Shown: positions 15,282 to 24,200 of the stretch, in pieces
How the letters are laid out: each line of letters opens with the position of its first letter
Position numbering within the stretch: position 1 is the first letter of the stretch
From: Thioalkalivibrio sp.
GTDB lineage: Bacteria; Pseudomonadota; Gammaproteobacteria; Ectothiorhodospirales; Ectothiorhodospiraceae
NCBI GenBank assembly: GCA_007136145.1
Contig: SLHN01000312.1
Span: 1-25,969, forward strand
Length of the DNA stretch: 25,969 bases
Direction: 5' to 3'
Translations under genes and position numbers: made by a program
The notes under the pieces: generated by a model
What the model was told of the DNA's origin: nothing
What the model saw: the letters and a program-made list of their open reading frames with translations, nothing else
Databases searched by the model: none

Positions 15282-16391
15282 ATGCGTGATCCCAAGACGC
15301 TGCGCGTTATCGACACCGGCCTGCGCCGCGCCGCCGAAAACCTGGCACTGAACCGGGCGCTGCTGGAGGTGCACCAGGAAGGCGCGTCGCCACATACGTT
15401 GCGCTTCCTGCGCTTCACCCCTTGCGCGCTGGTCGGATTTCATCAGAGTGTCGAGCAGGAACTGCGCCCGGACTACTGCCAGGAACACGGCATCGATATC
15501 CAGCGCCGCATCACCGGTGGCGGGGCGATCTATTTCGACCAGACACAGATCGGCTGGGAACTTTACCTGGACAAGCGCTTTCTCGGCACCGCCGAGATGC
15601 CGCTGATTGCCCGACGGATCTGCGAGGCGGCCGCCCGAGGCATCAGTGCCCTGGGTGTCGATGCCCGGTACCGACCGCGCAACGACATCGAGGTCGACGG
15701 GCGCAAGGTATCCGGGACCGGTGGCGCCTTCGACGGCGACTCCATCCTGTACCAGGGAACGTTGCTGGTCGACTTCGACGTGGAAAGTATGTTGCGAGTA
15801 CTGCGCATTCCGGCGGAGAAGCTGTCCGACAAGGCGATCTCCTCCGCGCGTGAGCGGGTCGCGAACCTGAAGGATCTGCTGGGCGAGTTGCCCTCGTTCG
15901 AGACGGTGCGACAGCGACTCGCCGCGTCGTTCGCCGAAGCCTTCGATGTGAACCTGGAGTGGAATGGAGTGCTGAACCCGACGGAGGAAGCGCGGTTTGC
16001 CGAGGCATTGCGGGAAATGGATACCCCCGAGTGGATTTTCCAGCACCACCGGCCCACTGCAGAGGCCGGGATGCTGGAGGGACTGCACAAGTCTCCCGGT
16101 GGCCTGATGCGTGCCGCGCTGGCGTTGGACCATGCCCGAGACCGAATCAAGCAGGTCTGGATCACCGGCGATTTCTTCGTGAAACCGGGCCGCACCGTGG
16201 TCGATCTCGAGGCCAGCCTGCGGGATACCCCGGTCACGGAGCTGGAAAACAACATCCGGCACTTCTTCACCCGAAACCCGGCCGAAATGCTGATGCTGTC
16301 TCCCGAGGATTTCCTCACCGTGCTGCGCAATGCGCTGGCGAAGACAACCGTCGCCTCTCCGGTCAGCGGAGCGACCGAGCGTCCGTCATGA
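15282..16391 (+). CDS. slpl(AB): Lipoate-protein ligase of the sulfur-oxidation (sLpl) type
   Basis: The 369-residue protein is a second BPL_LplA_LipB enzyme, containing both a large catalytic domain (1 to about 230) and a C-terminal accessory domain (about 255-345). It has Arg75-Arg-Ile-Thr-Gly-Gly-Gly-Ala82 and the catalytic Lys142 in Asp-Gly-Arg-Lys-Val-Ser-Gly. In the sHdr pathway, the dedicated ligase sLpl(AB) loads octanoate or lipoate on the carrier LbpA; the embedding between LipS-type and LipT-type genes gives the assignment. It starts three bases after the upstream stop, with GGAG at 15269-15272, and its stop overlaps lipT (ATGA). Its N-terminal domain is clearly related to that of the divergent DUF116 fusion, so one may have arisen by duplication. 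Confidence 0.83.
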   Translation: MRDPKTLRVIDTGLRRAAENLALNRALLEVHQEGASPHTLRFLRFTPCALVGFHQSVEQELRPDYCQEHGIDIQRRITGGGAIYFDQTQIGWELYLDKRFLGTAEMPLIARRICEAAARGISALGVDARYRPRNDIEVDGRKVSGTGGAFDGDSILYQGTLLVDFDVESMLRVLRIPAEKLSDKAISSARERVANLKDLLGELPSFETVRQRLAASFAEAFDVNLEWNGVLNPTEEARFAEALREMDTPEWIFQHHRPTAEAGMLEGLHKSPGGLMRAALALDHARDRIKQVWITGDFFVKPGRTVVDLEASLRDTPVTELENNIRHFFTRNPAEMLMLSPEDFLTVLRNALAKTTVASPVSGATERPS

Positions 16392-17458
16392 GATCGGTTG
16401 ATCTGCTTGTGGTCGGTCTGGGACCGGGCGGCGGCAGCGCTGCCGGCAAGGCCGCCGCGGGGGGACTGGACGTCCTCGCCGTCGATCGCAGGCAGGTTAT
16501 CGGCGAGCCGGTGCAATGCGCCGAATTCATCCCGAACCCGATGGGTGCCTATGCTCGAGACTATCCGGTTCGCCTGCAGTTGATAACCGGGATGCAGAGC
16601 GTCCTTCCCTCCGGCGCGGTGCATACCAGCGACTTCCCCGGTCTGATGATTGATCGCGCCGAGTTCGACCGGGCGATTGCCCGCTCGGCGCGGGATCATG
16701 GCGCCGAGCTCTGGACTGCCTCACGCCTGACAGCGCTGGATCCGGCGGAGCGGATTGCGACGATACGCCGCAATGGACAGGTGCAGTCCATCCGCTACCG
16801 CGCACTGGTCGCTGCCGATGGTCCGCATTCGACCGTGGCCGCGTTTCTCGGGCTCACCCCGTTGGCGAATGTGATCACACGTCAGTACACCGTGCCGCTG
16901 CCGCAACCGCTCGACGACACGATCATCTGGCTCTCGGACGATTATCCGGGCGGGTACGCCTGGCTGTTTCCCCGGGGCGACGTTGCCAACCTCGGGCTGG
17001 GGATCGATCAGCGATTGCAGCCAGATCTCAAGGGTCCACTGGATCGGCTGCACCAGCGGCTGATCGAACGGGGGCAGGTCGGCCCAGAAATCTTGCGCCG
17101 CACCGGCGGGGCGATTCCAGTCGGTGGGCCGCGCGAGCGGATGCAAACCGGCTGCATCGCGTTCGTCGGCGACGCCGCAGGCCTCACTCACCCGATCACC
17201 GGGGCGGGGATCGCCGCCGCGGTCGTCTCGGGTGAGCATGCCGGCAACGCCACGGTCGCCTTCCTGAGCGGGGATGCCCAGGCCTTCGAGGAATACGAGG
17301 AGGACATGCGCGACCAGTTCGGTCCGGCGCTCGCTCGTGCCGTCGAACGCCGCCGCGCGCTGCAACCCTTCTGGCACACACCCGTGGCCCGGCAGGACAG
17401 CACTCAGCGCCGCGGCTGGATCGCCTTCGACGAATACTTCGGGGCCGCCGCAGCATGA
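16388..17458 (+). CDS. lipT: FAD-dependent oxidoreductase, geranylgeranyl-reductase-like (LipT)
   Basis: The 356-residue flavoprotein starts at ATG 16388, overlapping the ligase stop by four bases; the longer open frame before that lies inside the ligase gene. The FAD-binding motif Val-Gly-Leu-Gly-Pro-Gly-Gly-Gly is at 9-16, Arg-Ala-Glu-Phe-Asp-Arg near 90, Ala-Ala-Asp-Gly-Pro-His-Ser at 142-148 and Val-Gly-Asp-Ala-Ala-Gly-Leu-Thr-His-Pro at 260-269, the standard pattern of the geranylgeranyl reductase family. LipT of sulfur oxidisers is such a protein, encoded with LipS1 and LipS2. It is thought to feed electrons to, or act on, the lipoate system; the exact reaction is not established. Here it lies between the ligase and the second radical SAM gene. 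Confidence 0.82.
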   Translation: MRSVDLLVVGLGPGGGSAAGKAAAGGLDVLAVDRRQVIGEPVQCAEFIPNPMGAYARDYPVRLQLITGMQSVLPSGAVHTSDFPGLMIDRAEFDRAIARSARDHGAELWTASRLTALDPAERIATIRRNGQVQSIRYRALVAADGPHSTVAAFLGLTPLANVITRQYTVPLPQPLDDTIIWLSDDYPGGYAWLFPRGDVANLGLGIDQRLQPDLKGPLDRLHQRLIERGQVGPEILRRTGGAIPVGGPRERMQTGCIAFVGDAAGLTHPITGAGIAAAVVSGEHAGNATVAFLSGDAQAFEEYEEDMRDQFGPALARAVERRRALQPFWHTPVARQDSTQRRGWIAFDEYFGAAAA

Positions 17459-17510
17459 ATACGCGGCCCACCCCAACACAAATCTGCATCGGTCTCCTGG
17501 AGGTCCTGAC

Positions 17511-18662
17511 ATGAACGCCCGCGTCGAGTCCGTGGCAACATCCGTCCATTTCCATCGCCCACGCGATTACACCAGGACTCCGGAGATGCGCTCTCCGGAA
17601 TATGTACAGATGTCCACCGCGGCTGCCATCACCCTGGGGCTGGTCCAGGGCAGCATGCATCGGACCGCTTGCACCCACTGCCTCAACCTGCTGGTGACTT
17701 ACGCCGAGGGTTGCCGCGCCAACTGCAGCTATTGCGGCCTTGCGCGGCATCGCGAAGAAGAGAGCGCCTATGCGGATCGCAACTTCATCCGCGTCGACTG
17801 GCCCACCGCCCGCTACGACGACGTGATCGAACGCGTGCGTAACCGAGATGATCACGGGGCATTCGAGCGGATGTGCATCTCGATGATCACGCATCCCGAC
17901 TCCGGGGACGACACCATCACCCTGCTCGACCAGTGGGTGGCGCGGGTGCCCGATATACCCGTGTCGATTCTTTCCAACCCGACCACCATGCGCTATGCGG
18001 ATCTGGAGGATCTACGTGACCGGGGCGCCGATATCTTCACCGTGGCTCTCGACGCTGTCACACCCGAAATTTTCGAGCGCACGCGGGGCAAGACGGTGCA
18101 CAGTCCCCACCGCTGGGACAAGTATTGGCAGGCACTGGAGTGGGCCGCGGAGATCTACGGACCCGAGAAGTTCGGGGTGCACCTGATCTGCGGCATGGGC
18201 GAAACTGAGCGTGACATGCTCGAGGTCTGCCAGCGCATCCGTGACATGGGCGGGCACAACCACATGTTCGCGTTCTTCCCGGAACGCGGATCGATGATGG
18301 AAGACTGGAATCCCGTGCCCCGCGACCAATGGCGTCGCGTGCAACTGGGCCGCTATCTGATCGATTACGCCGGAGCCAACCTGGCTGACATGCGTTTCGA
18401 CGCACAGGGCAAGATCACCGACTTCGGGCTCTATCGCCAGGAACTTGACGCGCTGATCGACTCCGGGAAGCCCTTCCGCACCTCCGGCTGCCCCGGCAAT
18501 GGCGACGAGGCGGTTTCCGCGTGCAACCGTCCGTATGGTGATTCCAGCCCGGCCGACATTTTCAGCTTCCCATTCGCGCTGAACGCGCGCGACGTCGACG
18601 TGGTGCGCCGCCAGATGGCCGGCGAACAGGTCGGCACCTTCGACCTCGAGGCCGAAGACTGA
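17511..18662 (+). CDS. Second radical SAM protein, LipS1/LipS2-type lipoyl synthase component
   Basis: The protein has 383 residues from ATG 17511, with GGAGG seven bases upstream; the open frame before this lies inside lipT. The radical SAM motif is Cys68-Arg-Ala-Asn-Cys72-Ser-Tyr-Cys75-Gly-Leu, as in biotin-synthase-like enzymes. Two further Cys at 54 and 57 (Cys-Thr-His-Cys) and two near the C-terminus (Ser-Gly-Cys-Pro-Gly and Ala-Cys-Asn-Arg-Pro-Tyr) could hold an auxiliary Fe-S cluster that is sacrificed as sulfur source. Gly-Met-Gly-Glu-Thr follows Leu-Ile-Cys. The first radical SAM protein of the operon is only distantly similar, as expected for a LipS1/LipS2 pair with split tasks. It ends the operon. 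Confidence 0.83.
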   Translation: MNARVESVATSVHFHRPRDYTRTPEMRSPEYVQMSTAAAITLGLVQGSMHRTACTHCLNLLVTYAEGCRANCSYCGLARHREEESAYADRNFIRVDWPTARYDDVIERVRNRDDHGAFERMCISMITHPDSGDDTITLLDQWVARVPDIPVSILSNPTTMRYADLEDLRDRGADIFTVALDAVTPEIFERTRGKTVHSPHRWDKYWQALEWAAEIYGPEKFGVHLICGMGETERDMLEVCQRIRDMGGHNHMFAFFPERGSMMEDWNPVPRDQWRRVQLGRYLIDYAGANLADMRFDAQGKITDFGLYRQELDALIDSGKPFRTSGCPGNGDEAVSACNRPYGDSSPADIFSFPFALNARDVDVVRRQMAGEQVGTFDLEAED

Positions 18663-19012
18663 TCCAACTGTCGTAACCATGCCCGCCAACCCCGAACCAT
18701 GAAAGGTCCAGGCCTAGGGTGTCAATGAGTGCAGCGAATTGCACCGCTCGAGGCCCGTGGAACCACGGCCGGCGTGGTATCGGTGCGGTTCGGCTGCGCC
18801 TTACGGCACCCTACGCAGCGTCTTTCACGCTAACAAATTTGCCGCGCAAGCGGGGCCCATGGTGACCCTGTGGGCATGTGGCGCCCCCGAAGATGTGAGG
18901 CGAGGGAAGCCGGCGGGTAGAGAATTCCGCCGTCCCCGTCTGGTCAGGCCAGCCCGGAGAGAACCGCCGTCCGATCCAGGCCCGACCATTTGCCGCGAGG
19001 CCCGGAAGGGAC
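18663..19012. other. Intergenic stretch between convergent units
   Basis: This 350-bp gap between the second radical SAM gene and the minus-strand secreted protein holds repeat copy B (18715-18831). The remaining ~180 bases (18832-19012) show no gene, no clear terminator and no repeat that I can recognise. Confidence 0.5.
18715..18831. repeat. Dispersed palindromic element, copy B (inverted relative to copy A)
   Basis: The reverse complement of this segment matches 6263-6379 nearly base for base, including AGCGTGAAAGA at one end and the terminal CACCCTA/TAGGGTG pair. The far terminal repeat is degenerate (CTAGGGTG instead of GCGTAGGGTG). The centre differs: copy A has GGGGCCCC, copy B has CCGTGG-TT-CCACGG, yet both self-pair, so the hairpin tip is kept with different bases. 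It lies about 50 bases after the radical SAM stop. Confidence 0.85.
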
Positions 19013-19549
19013 TCAACGCATGCGACGCTGCGCTTCGCGCTGGATCTCTTGGATACGTTCAATCATTCGATCGGCATCCGGTTCCTCCCTGCGCATTGCT
19101 TCCATCAGACTCGCCTCGAGCGAACGCTGGGCGTCGGCAACCTCGGGTTCCTGCATCACGGCCTGTTGAGCCTCGTGCAGCTGCTGTTGTGCTTCGCGTA
19201 CTTCGCGTGACTCAAGGATCTCACGACGCTGCGCGTCGGACAGCCTTTCGTCCTGCAATTGCCCCTGGGCCGCGAGCAGTGTTTCCATGATGCCACCAGG
19301 ATCGTACCCGGCCTCGCGCATCTTCTCGGTGACAAGGTCTTCCATGGTATCGATCTGCTCCTGCAACGCAGGGTTATTCTCGATCGCCCTTTGCTGCGCA
19401 CTCTGCAGGCGCTCCTGAAGCTGCATGAATTCCTGCTCCAGGGTGCCGCCTTGCTGTCCCATCTGCGCGAAGGACGTACCAGCAAGCGCAAGCGCGACAA
19501 GCGTGGTCGTCAGCAGGATAAACCGCCCGAAAAATCTTTGCTTCTGCAT
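19013..19549 (-). CDS. Secreted Gln/Glu-rich helical protein, unknown function
   Basis: From ATG 19549 the product has 178 residues; the open frame runs further upstream to 19720, but that part has no family character. GGGAGG lies about ten bases before the ATG, and a GTG one codon upstream (19552) is an alternative start. Residues 1-29 form a signal peptide with a basic start, a Leu/Ala core and Ala-Gly-Thr-Ser-Phe-Ala before Gln. The mature protein is almost wholly helical, rich in Gln, Glu, Arg and Met, without Cys, and looks like a periplasmic coiled-coil or helical-bundle protein. I recognise no family. It is divergent from the RND efflux pair, which may share its control region. Confidence 0.75.
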   Translation of the reverse strand: MQKQRFFGRFILLTTTLVALALAGTSFAQMGQQGGTLEQEFMQLQERLQSAQQRAIENNPALQEQIDTMEDLVTEKMREAGYDPGGIMETLLAAQGQLQDERLSDAQRREILESREVREAQQQLHEAQQAVMQEPEVADAQRSLEASLMEAMRREEPDADRMIERIQEIQREAQRRMR

Positions 19550-19971
19550 CACAATGCTACCTCCCTCTCCGCGGGCAATTCGCCGCATACCAATTGAGCT
19601 TAGCAGCGATCCGGACCGTGGTGTCAAACGCCATGGCTTGGCACGGACACGCTGGTTTGGGGATCCTGTTATTGTGACCGAAGGGCAGGCAAAGCAAGCA
19701 ATACATGCGCGGTTGCCCAAATCAACACCTTACGGGGAGCCGCTTCGCGAAGATCCTCGCGATCATGGATTGAATCACCTCTTCCCGGTTTGCCATAAGT
19801 CCTCCGCGGAATCTCCGGTCCGCGTCGCAAGCAAGCATTCGATCGAGCTCTAGGTTCAGCTACACTTGGCTTGCATTGAAAATTGCTCGATACCGCGCGG
19901 TGAACCCGAGCCGCTTCCCGACGTCCTAAAATGGTCCCGCCCCTACCCCCCTCCGCATTCCCGAGACCCAG
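19550..19971. promoter_or_regulatory. Divergent intergenic region before the RND efflux genes
   Basis: The 422-bp gap holds no convincing gene. A weak sigma-70 candidate on the plus strand is TTGGCT (19866-19871) followed after 17 bases by GATACC. TAAAAT at 19927-19932 is a second -10-like hexamer but has no partner box. TCGCGA occurs twice close together around 19747-19760. No clear operator for a TetR- or MerR-type regulator is seen, and no such regulator gene is adjacent. Confidence 0.3.
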
Positions 19972-21237
19972 ATGTCCCCAACACGTTTTGCTCTCAAGGT
20001 AGCGCCAATCTTGATCCTCGCCGCGGCCATCGTCGGCTTCATGCTGCTGCGGGCGACCGGGCCGTCGGCGCCCCCACCAGAGGCGAGTGAACGCGTCTGG
20101 CAGGTCCGCGGAATCGAGGTGAATCCCGTCGTCAACCGGCCGACCCTGCAACTGTTCGGCCGCACGTCATCGCCGCAGACCGCAACCCTGCGGGCCGCCA
20201 TCGAGGGTGAAATCGACCGGGTGCCGGTGCGTGAAGGTTTAACGGCCATTGGCGGCACCTTGCTGGTCCAGATCGACGCCTCCGAAGCGAGGCTCAACAT
20301 GGCCCAGCGCGAGGCCGAGCTGAGCGAGGCTACCGCCGCGGTCCAAAGTGAGCGGTTGCGTGCCGAAACGGACGCTCGGGCTCTCGCCCGCGAACGGGCG
20401 TTGCTGCAGATCGCCCAGCGTGGACTGGACCGTGCCCGCGATCTCCGTACGCGCGATCTGGGCTCCGATGTCGCGGTCGACGATGCCCAACGCAGCCTGG
20501 AGCAGGCCCGCCTCGCGGTCGATGCGCGCGAGCAGGCGGTGGCCGATGCCCCCAGTCGACTTGCACAGGTCGAGGCGCGGGAGGCGCGCATTCGCGCCAC
20601 GGTCGAGCGCGCGCGGCTGGATCTCGATCGTGCCGAGATCCGCGCACCCACAAACGTCCGCGTCGTCGAGATCCACGTGAGTCCGGGCGAAAGGGTACGC
20701 GTGGGCGATCCGCTGTTGCGCGTCTATTCGCTGGATGATCTCGAGATCCGCGCCAGTCTTCCGGAGGTGGCGCTGCCACGCATCACCCGGCTGCTTGGCG
20801 AGCAACAACCGCTTCCGGCGCAAGCGTCCGTATCCGGCCAGTCGATCCGGGCTGAATTGATCCGTCTTGCCGGCGAGACGCGTTCGGGAGAGGCTGGCAT
20901 CAGCGCTTTTTTCCGCGTCACCGAAGGTGCCCACGATCTGCCCCTGAACCGTTTCGTGAATCTCCAGCTAAGTCTCCCCGAGGAACCTGACAGCATCGCC
21001 GTACCGTTCGAGTCCCTGTACGGACGGGACCGCGTCTATCGCATAGTCGACGGACGACTGCAGGGCCTGCAGGTGGAACGGCTGGGCGAGATCGCGGATG
21101 CACACGTGGGCACAAGGGCATTGATCCGGCACCCGGATCTGAAGTCGGGAGATGTGCTCGTTGCAACCCGCCTCCCCAATGCGGTCGATGGCCTGCGGGT
21201 CGAGGTCGACATGAACGCGCCTGCCGGGAACCGGTGA
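19972..21237 (+). CDS. RND efflux periplasmic adaptor subunit (HlyD/MFP family)
   Basis: The 421-residue protein has an N-terminal membrane anchor (about 8-27) without a lipobox Cys. It continues with a lipoyl-like half near 70-95 (Ile-Glu-Gly-Glu-Ile-Asp-Arg-Val-Pro-Val), a long Ala/Glu/Arg-rich alpha-hairpin (about 95-220), the second lipoyl half with Ile-Arg-Ala-Pro-Thr (near 224) and beta-barrel and membrane-proximal domains. It bridges the inner-membrane pump encoded seven bases downstream to an outer-membrane channel that is not encoded here. The ribosome-binding site is weak (CCGAGA). The substrate cannot be told from sequence. Confidence 0.88.
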   Translation: MSPTRFALKVAPILILAAAIVGFMLLRATGPSAPPPEASERVWQVRGIEVNPVVNRPTLQLFGRTSSPQTATLRAAIEGEIDRVPVREGLTAIGGTLLVQIDASEARLNMAQREAELSEATAAVQSERLRAETDARALARERALLQIAQRGLDRARDLRTRDLGSDVAVDDAQRSLEQARLAVDAREQAVADAPSRLAQVEAREARIRATVERARLDLDRAEIRAPTNVRVVEIHVSPGERVRVGDPLLRVYSLDDLEIRASLPEVALPRITRLLGEQQPLPAQASVSGQSIRAELIRLAGETRSGEAGISAFFRVTEGAHDLPLNRFVNLQLSLPEEPDSIAVPFESLYGRDRVYRIVDGRLQGLQVERLGEIADAHVGTRALIRHPDLKSGDVLVATRLPNAVDGLRVEVDMNAPAGNR

Positions 21238-21244
21238 AGGTCCG

Positions 21245-24200
21245 ATGACAGCCAGCGACTCGATCATGGATTCCAGCCCAGCCGCGCCACCGCGAGACCC
21301 TGAGCACGGCCTCATTGGATTGTTCCTTTATCACCGTCTTGCCGCCAATCTCCTGGTGGCTTTGATGGTCCTCGGGGGCGCCTTCGCGCTGACGAAACTG
21401 AATACCCAGTTCTTTCCCTCCTTCGAACTCGATTTCGTCCAGGTACGGGTGGTGTGGACCGGGGCCAGCGCCGAGGATATCGAACGCGGTATCACCGACC
21501 CGCTCGAACAGGATCTGCGCACTGTCGACGGCATCCGCAACATGACATCGACCTCGGCGCTGGGCGTGGCCTCGATCACGCTTGAATTCGAGGCAGGCAC
21601 CGACATGACACTGGCGCTCGAACAGGTGAAGGATCGTGTCGATCAGCAGCGCAACCTTCCCGAGGCCGCGGAGACACCCGTCGTCACCCGGATCGTGCGC
21701 TACGAACCCGTGGCCCGACTGCTGATCAGCGGTCTGGACAATATCCAGGATCTGCGCATTCTGGGCCGACAGTTCGAGCGCGAGCTGCTGGACAGGGGCA
21801 TCGCCCGCGTCGAATTCAGCGGCCTGCCCGAGGACGAGATGGCAATACAGGTGCCGGCGGCGAGCCTGTATGCGACTGATCTGACCCTGGGGGACATCGC
21901 ACAGCGTATCGAGGGCCTCAGTCGTGACATCCCGGCGGGAAGCGCCGGGAGAGCGGATACCGCCAGGCAATTGCGCAGCCTGGACCAGCGCCGTGACATC
22001 ATCGCTTTCGAGGAGTTGCCCCTGCGCGCCGATCCCGAGCTGGGACTGCTGCGGCTTGGCCAGATCGCCGACATCGAACGCCGGCCGCGCGACGGCCAGG
22101 TCAGTGTCAGCGTCGGCGGCAAGCCGGCGCTGGAAATGCAACTGATGCGCACGGAGACTGGGGACTCGTTGGAAGCGGCGCGGATCCTGGAGGAATGGTT
22201 GCAGGAAGTTCGCCCAGTCCTCCCACCGGGCGTTTCCCTTGAGATGATCGACGCCTTCTGGGAGTTGCTTTTCGAGCGCATCACCCTGCTGCTGAAAAAC
22301 GGTGCCGGCGGTCTGCTGTTGGTCCTTGGCATCCTGTTCCTGTTTCTCAACCGCCACGTTGCGGTGCGAGTGGCACTGGGGATTCCCATCGCCTTCACTG
22401 CCGCATTGATCGTTCTCTGGATGGTTGGCGGGACGATCAACATGATCTCGCTGTTCGGCTTCATCATGTCGCTGGGAATCATCGTCGACAACGCGATCGT
22501 CGTCTCCGAACATGCCTACACGCTGCACCAGAAGGGCGAAGAGCCGCACGAAGCCGCAGGCAACGGCGCACGGCGGATGCTCGCGCCGGTGATCTCGGCG
22601 TCGTTGACCACCGTCGCCGCCTTTCTGCCCTTGATGCTGATCGGCGGCATCATCGGGAACATCCTGTTCGACATCCCGCTGGTAGTGATCTGCGTGATTC
22701 TCGCGACCCTGATCATCGCTTTCCTGATCCTGCCGGCGCATCTGAAGGGCGTGCTTTCCCGGCTCGAGCCACCGGCAGAGGGCAGCCTGCGCGCGCGTTT
22801 CGACAACGGTTTCGAACGTCTGCGCTACGGCGGCTTCAAGCGCCTCGTCGCTCGCGCCGTCGATCATGCCGGGATCACCCTGGCGCTCGCGATCGGTGCT
22901 CTGATCCTCGCCATCGGGCTGGCCGCGAGCGGCCGAATCGGGTTCACCTTCTTTCCGGCTCCGGAGGGCACGGTGCTCAATGCCGGGGTCAACTTTGTCG
23001 CCGGGACGCCACCGGAACGGGTCGCGGAATTCCTGACCGCGACCGAGGAGGCGTTGTACGAGGCGGAACGGGCATTGGGTGGAGGACTGGTGCATGCCGC
23101 GGTGGTGCGACGCGGACTCGGGATCGATCCCGGCGACGGTAATGCGCCGCGCGGAGAACAGTTCGGCAACATCCAGGTGGAACTCGTTTCCCCCGAAGCC
23201 CGCAACGTAATGAACCGTGAAATCATCCGCGCCTGGGAGGACCGGGTGCGTCTGACTCCGGGAATCGAGAATTTCAATATCAGCGAGCGCGCGGCGGGCC
23301 CGCCAGGTCGGGACCTGGACATCCGACTGACCGGAGATGACCCCGACCGTCTGAAAGCGGCCGCCCTCGACCTGGCGGAGCTCTTCGCTGACTTTGCCGG
23401 CACGTATGCGATCAACGATGACACGCCATTCGGGCGCGAGCAGTTGATTTACTCGCTGCGGCCGGAAGGTCTTGCTCTTGGCCTCACCACCGAAAGCGTG
23501 GGGGCGCAGCTGCGCGACGCCTTCGATGGTCGCCTGGCACAGATCTTCCAGGACGGGCTGGAAGAAGTCGAGGTTCGGGTCCGGCTGCCTGACTGGGAAC
23601 GGCACCATACCGAGACCCTTGATCGCCTTTCCATACGCCTGCCCTCCGGCGCACTGGCACCTTTGGACAGCGTGGTCGAAATCCAGTCCCGGCAGGGCTT
23701 CGAGACCCTGCGGCACGCCGATACGCGGCTCGCCATTCATGTGTCGTCGGAGGTGGACCGCAGCATCAGCAATGCCGCGCGGATCCGCGCGGCACTGGAG
23801 GACGGGCCGCTGGACGAACTCGCGCAGCGCCACGGCGTCGACTACTCCTTCGAGGGGCGCGCGGCCGACCAGGCGGAAACCTTCGCCGACATGCGCATGG
23901 GTCTGTTGCTAGCACTCGGCCTGATGTATCTGACACTCGCCTGGGTGTTCGCATCCTGGGGCTGGCCGCTGATCGTCATGGCGATCATCCCCTTCGGCAT
24001 TCTCGGGGCCTTTCTCGGTCACTGGCTGATGGGGGTGGAACTCACCATCCTTTCGATGTTCGGCTTGTTCGGACTGACCGGGATCGTGGTGAATAACTCG
24101 ATCATCCTGGTCAGCTTCTACCAGAGCCTGCGCGACCAGGGGCTGGCACTGCGCGACGCGATCATCGAGGCCTCCTGCCAGCGCCTGCGCGCGGTGATCC

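Noticed and set aside
15959..16387. N-terminal extension of the lipT frame
   Set aside because: The extension reads through the ligase gene in another frame and has Gly/Arg/Pro-rich nonsense character; ATG 16388 overlaps the ligase stop and gives the FAD motif at residue 9, as usual.
15563..16699. Open frame of 378 codons on the minus strand
   Set aside because: It is antisense to the second lipoate ligase and the start of lipT, both with intact active-site motifs; Ser/Arg-rich composition marks it as a shadow frame.
19744..19765. Clustered TCGCGA sequences before the RND operon considered as an operator
   Set aside because: TCGCGA is self-palindromic and common in GC-rich DNA; the spacing shows no larger dyad symmetry.
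20918..23833. Open reading frame of 971 codons on the minus strand
   Set aside because: It lies antisense to the RND permease and adaptor end, whose motifs are clear. Its translation is Gln/His/Arg-rich without domain character, as expected from an antisense frame of GC-rich coding DNA.
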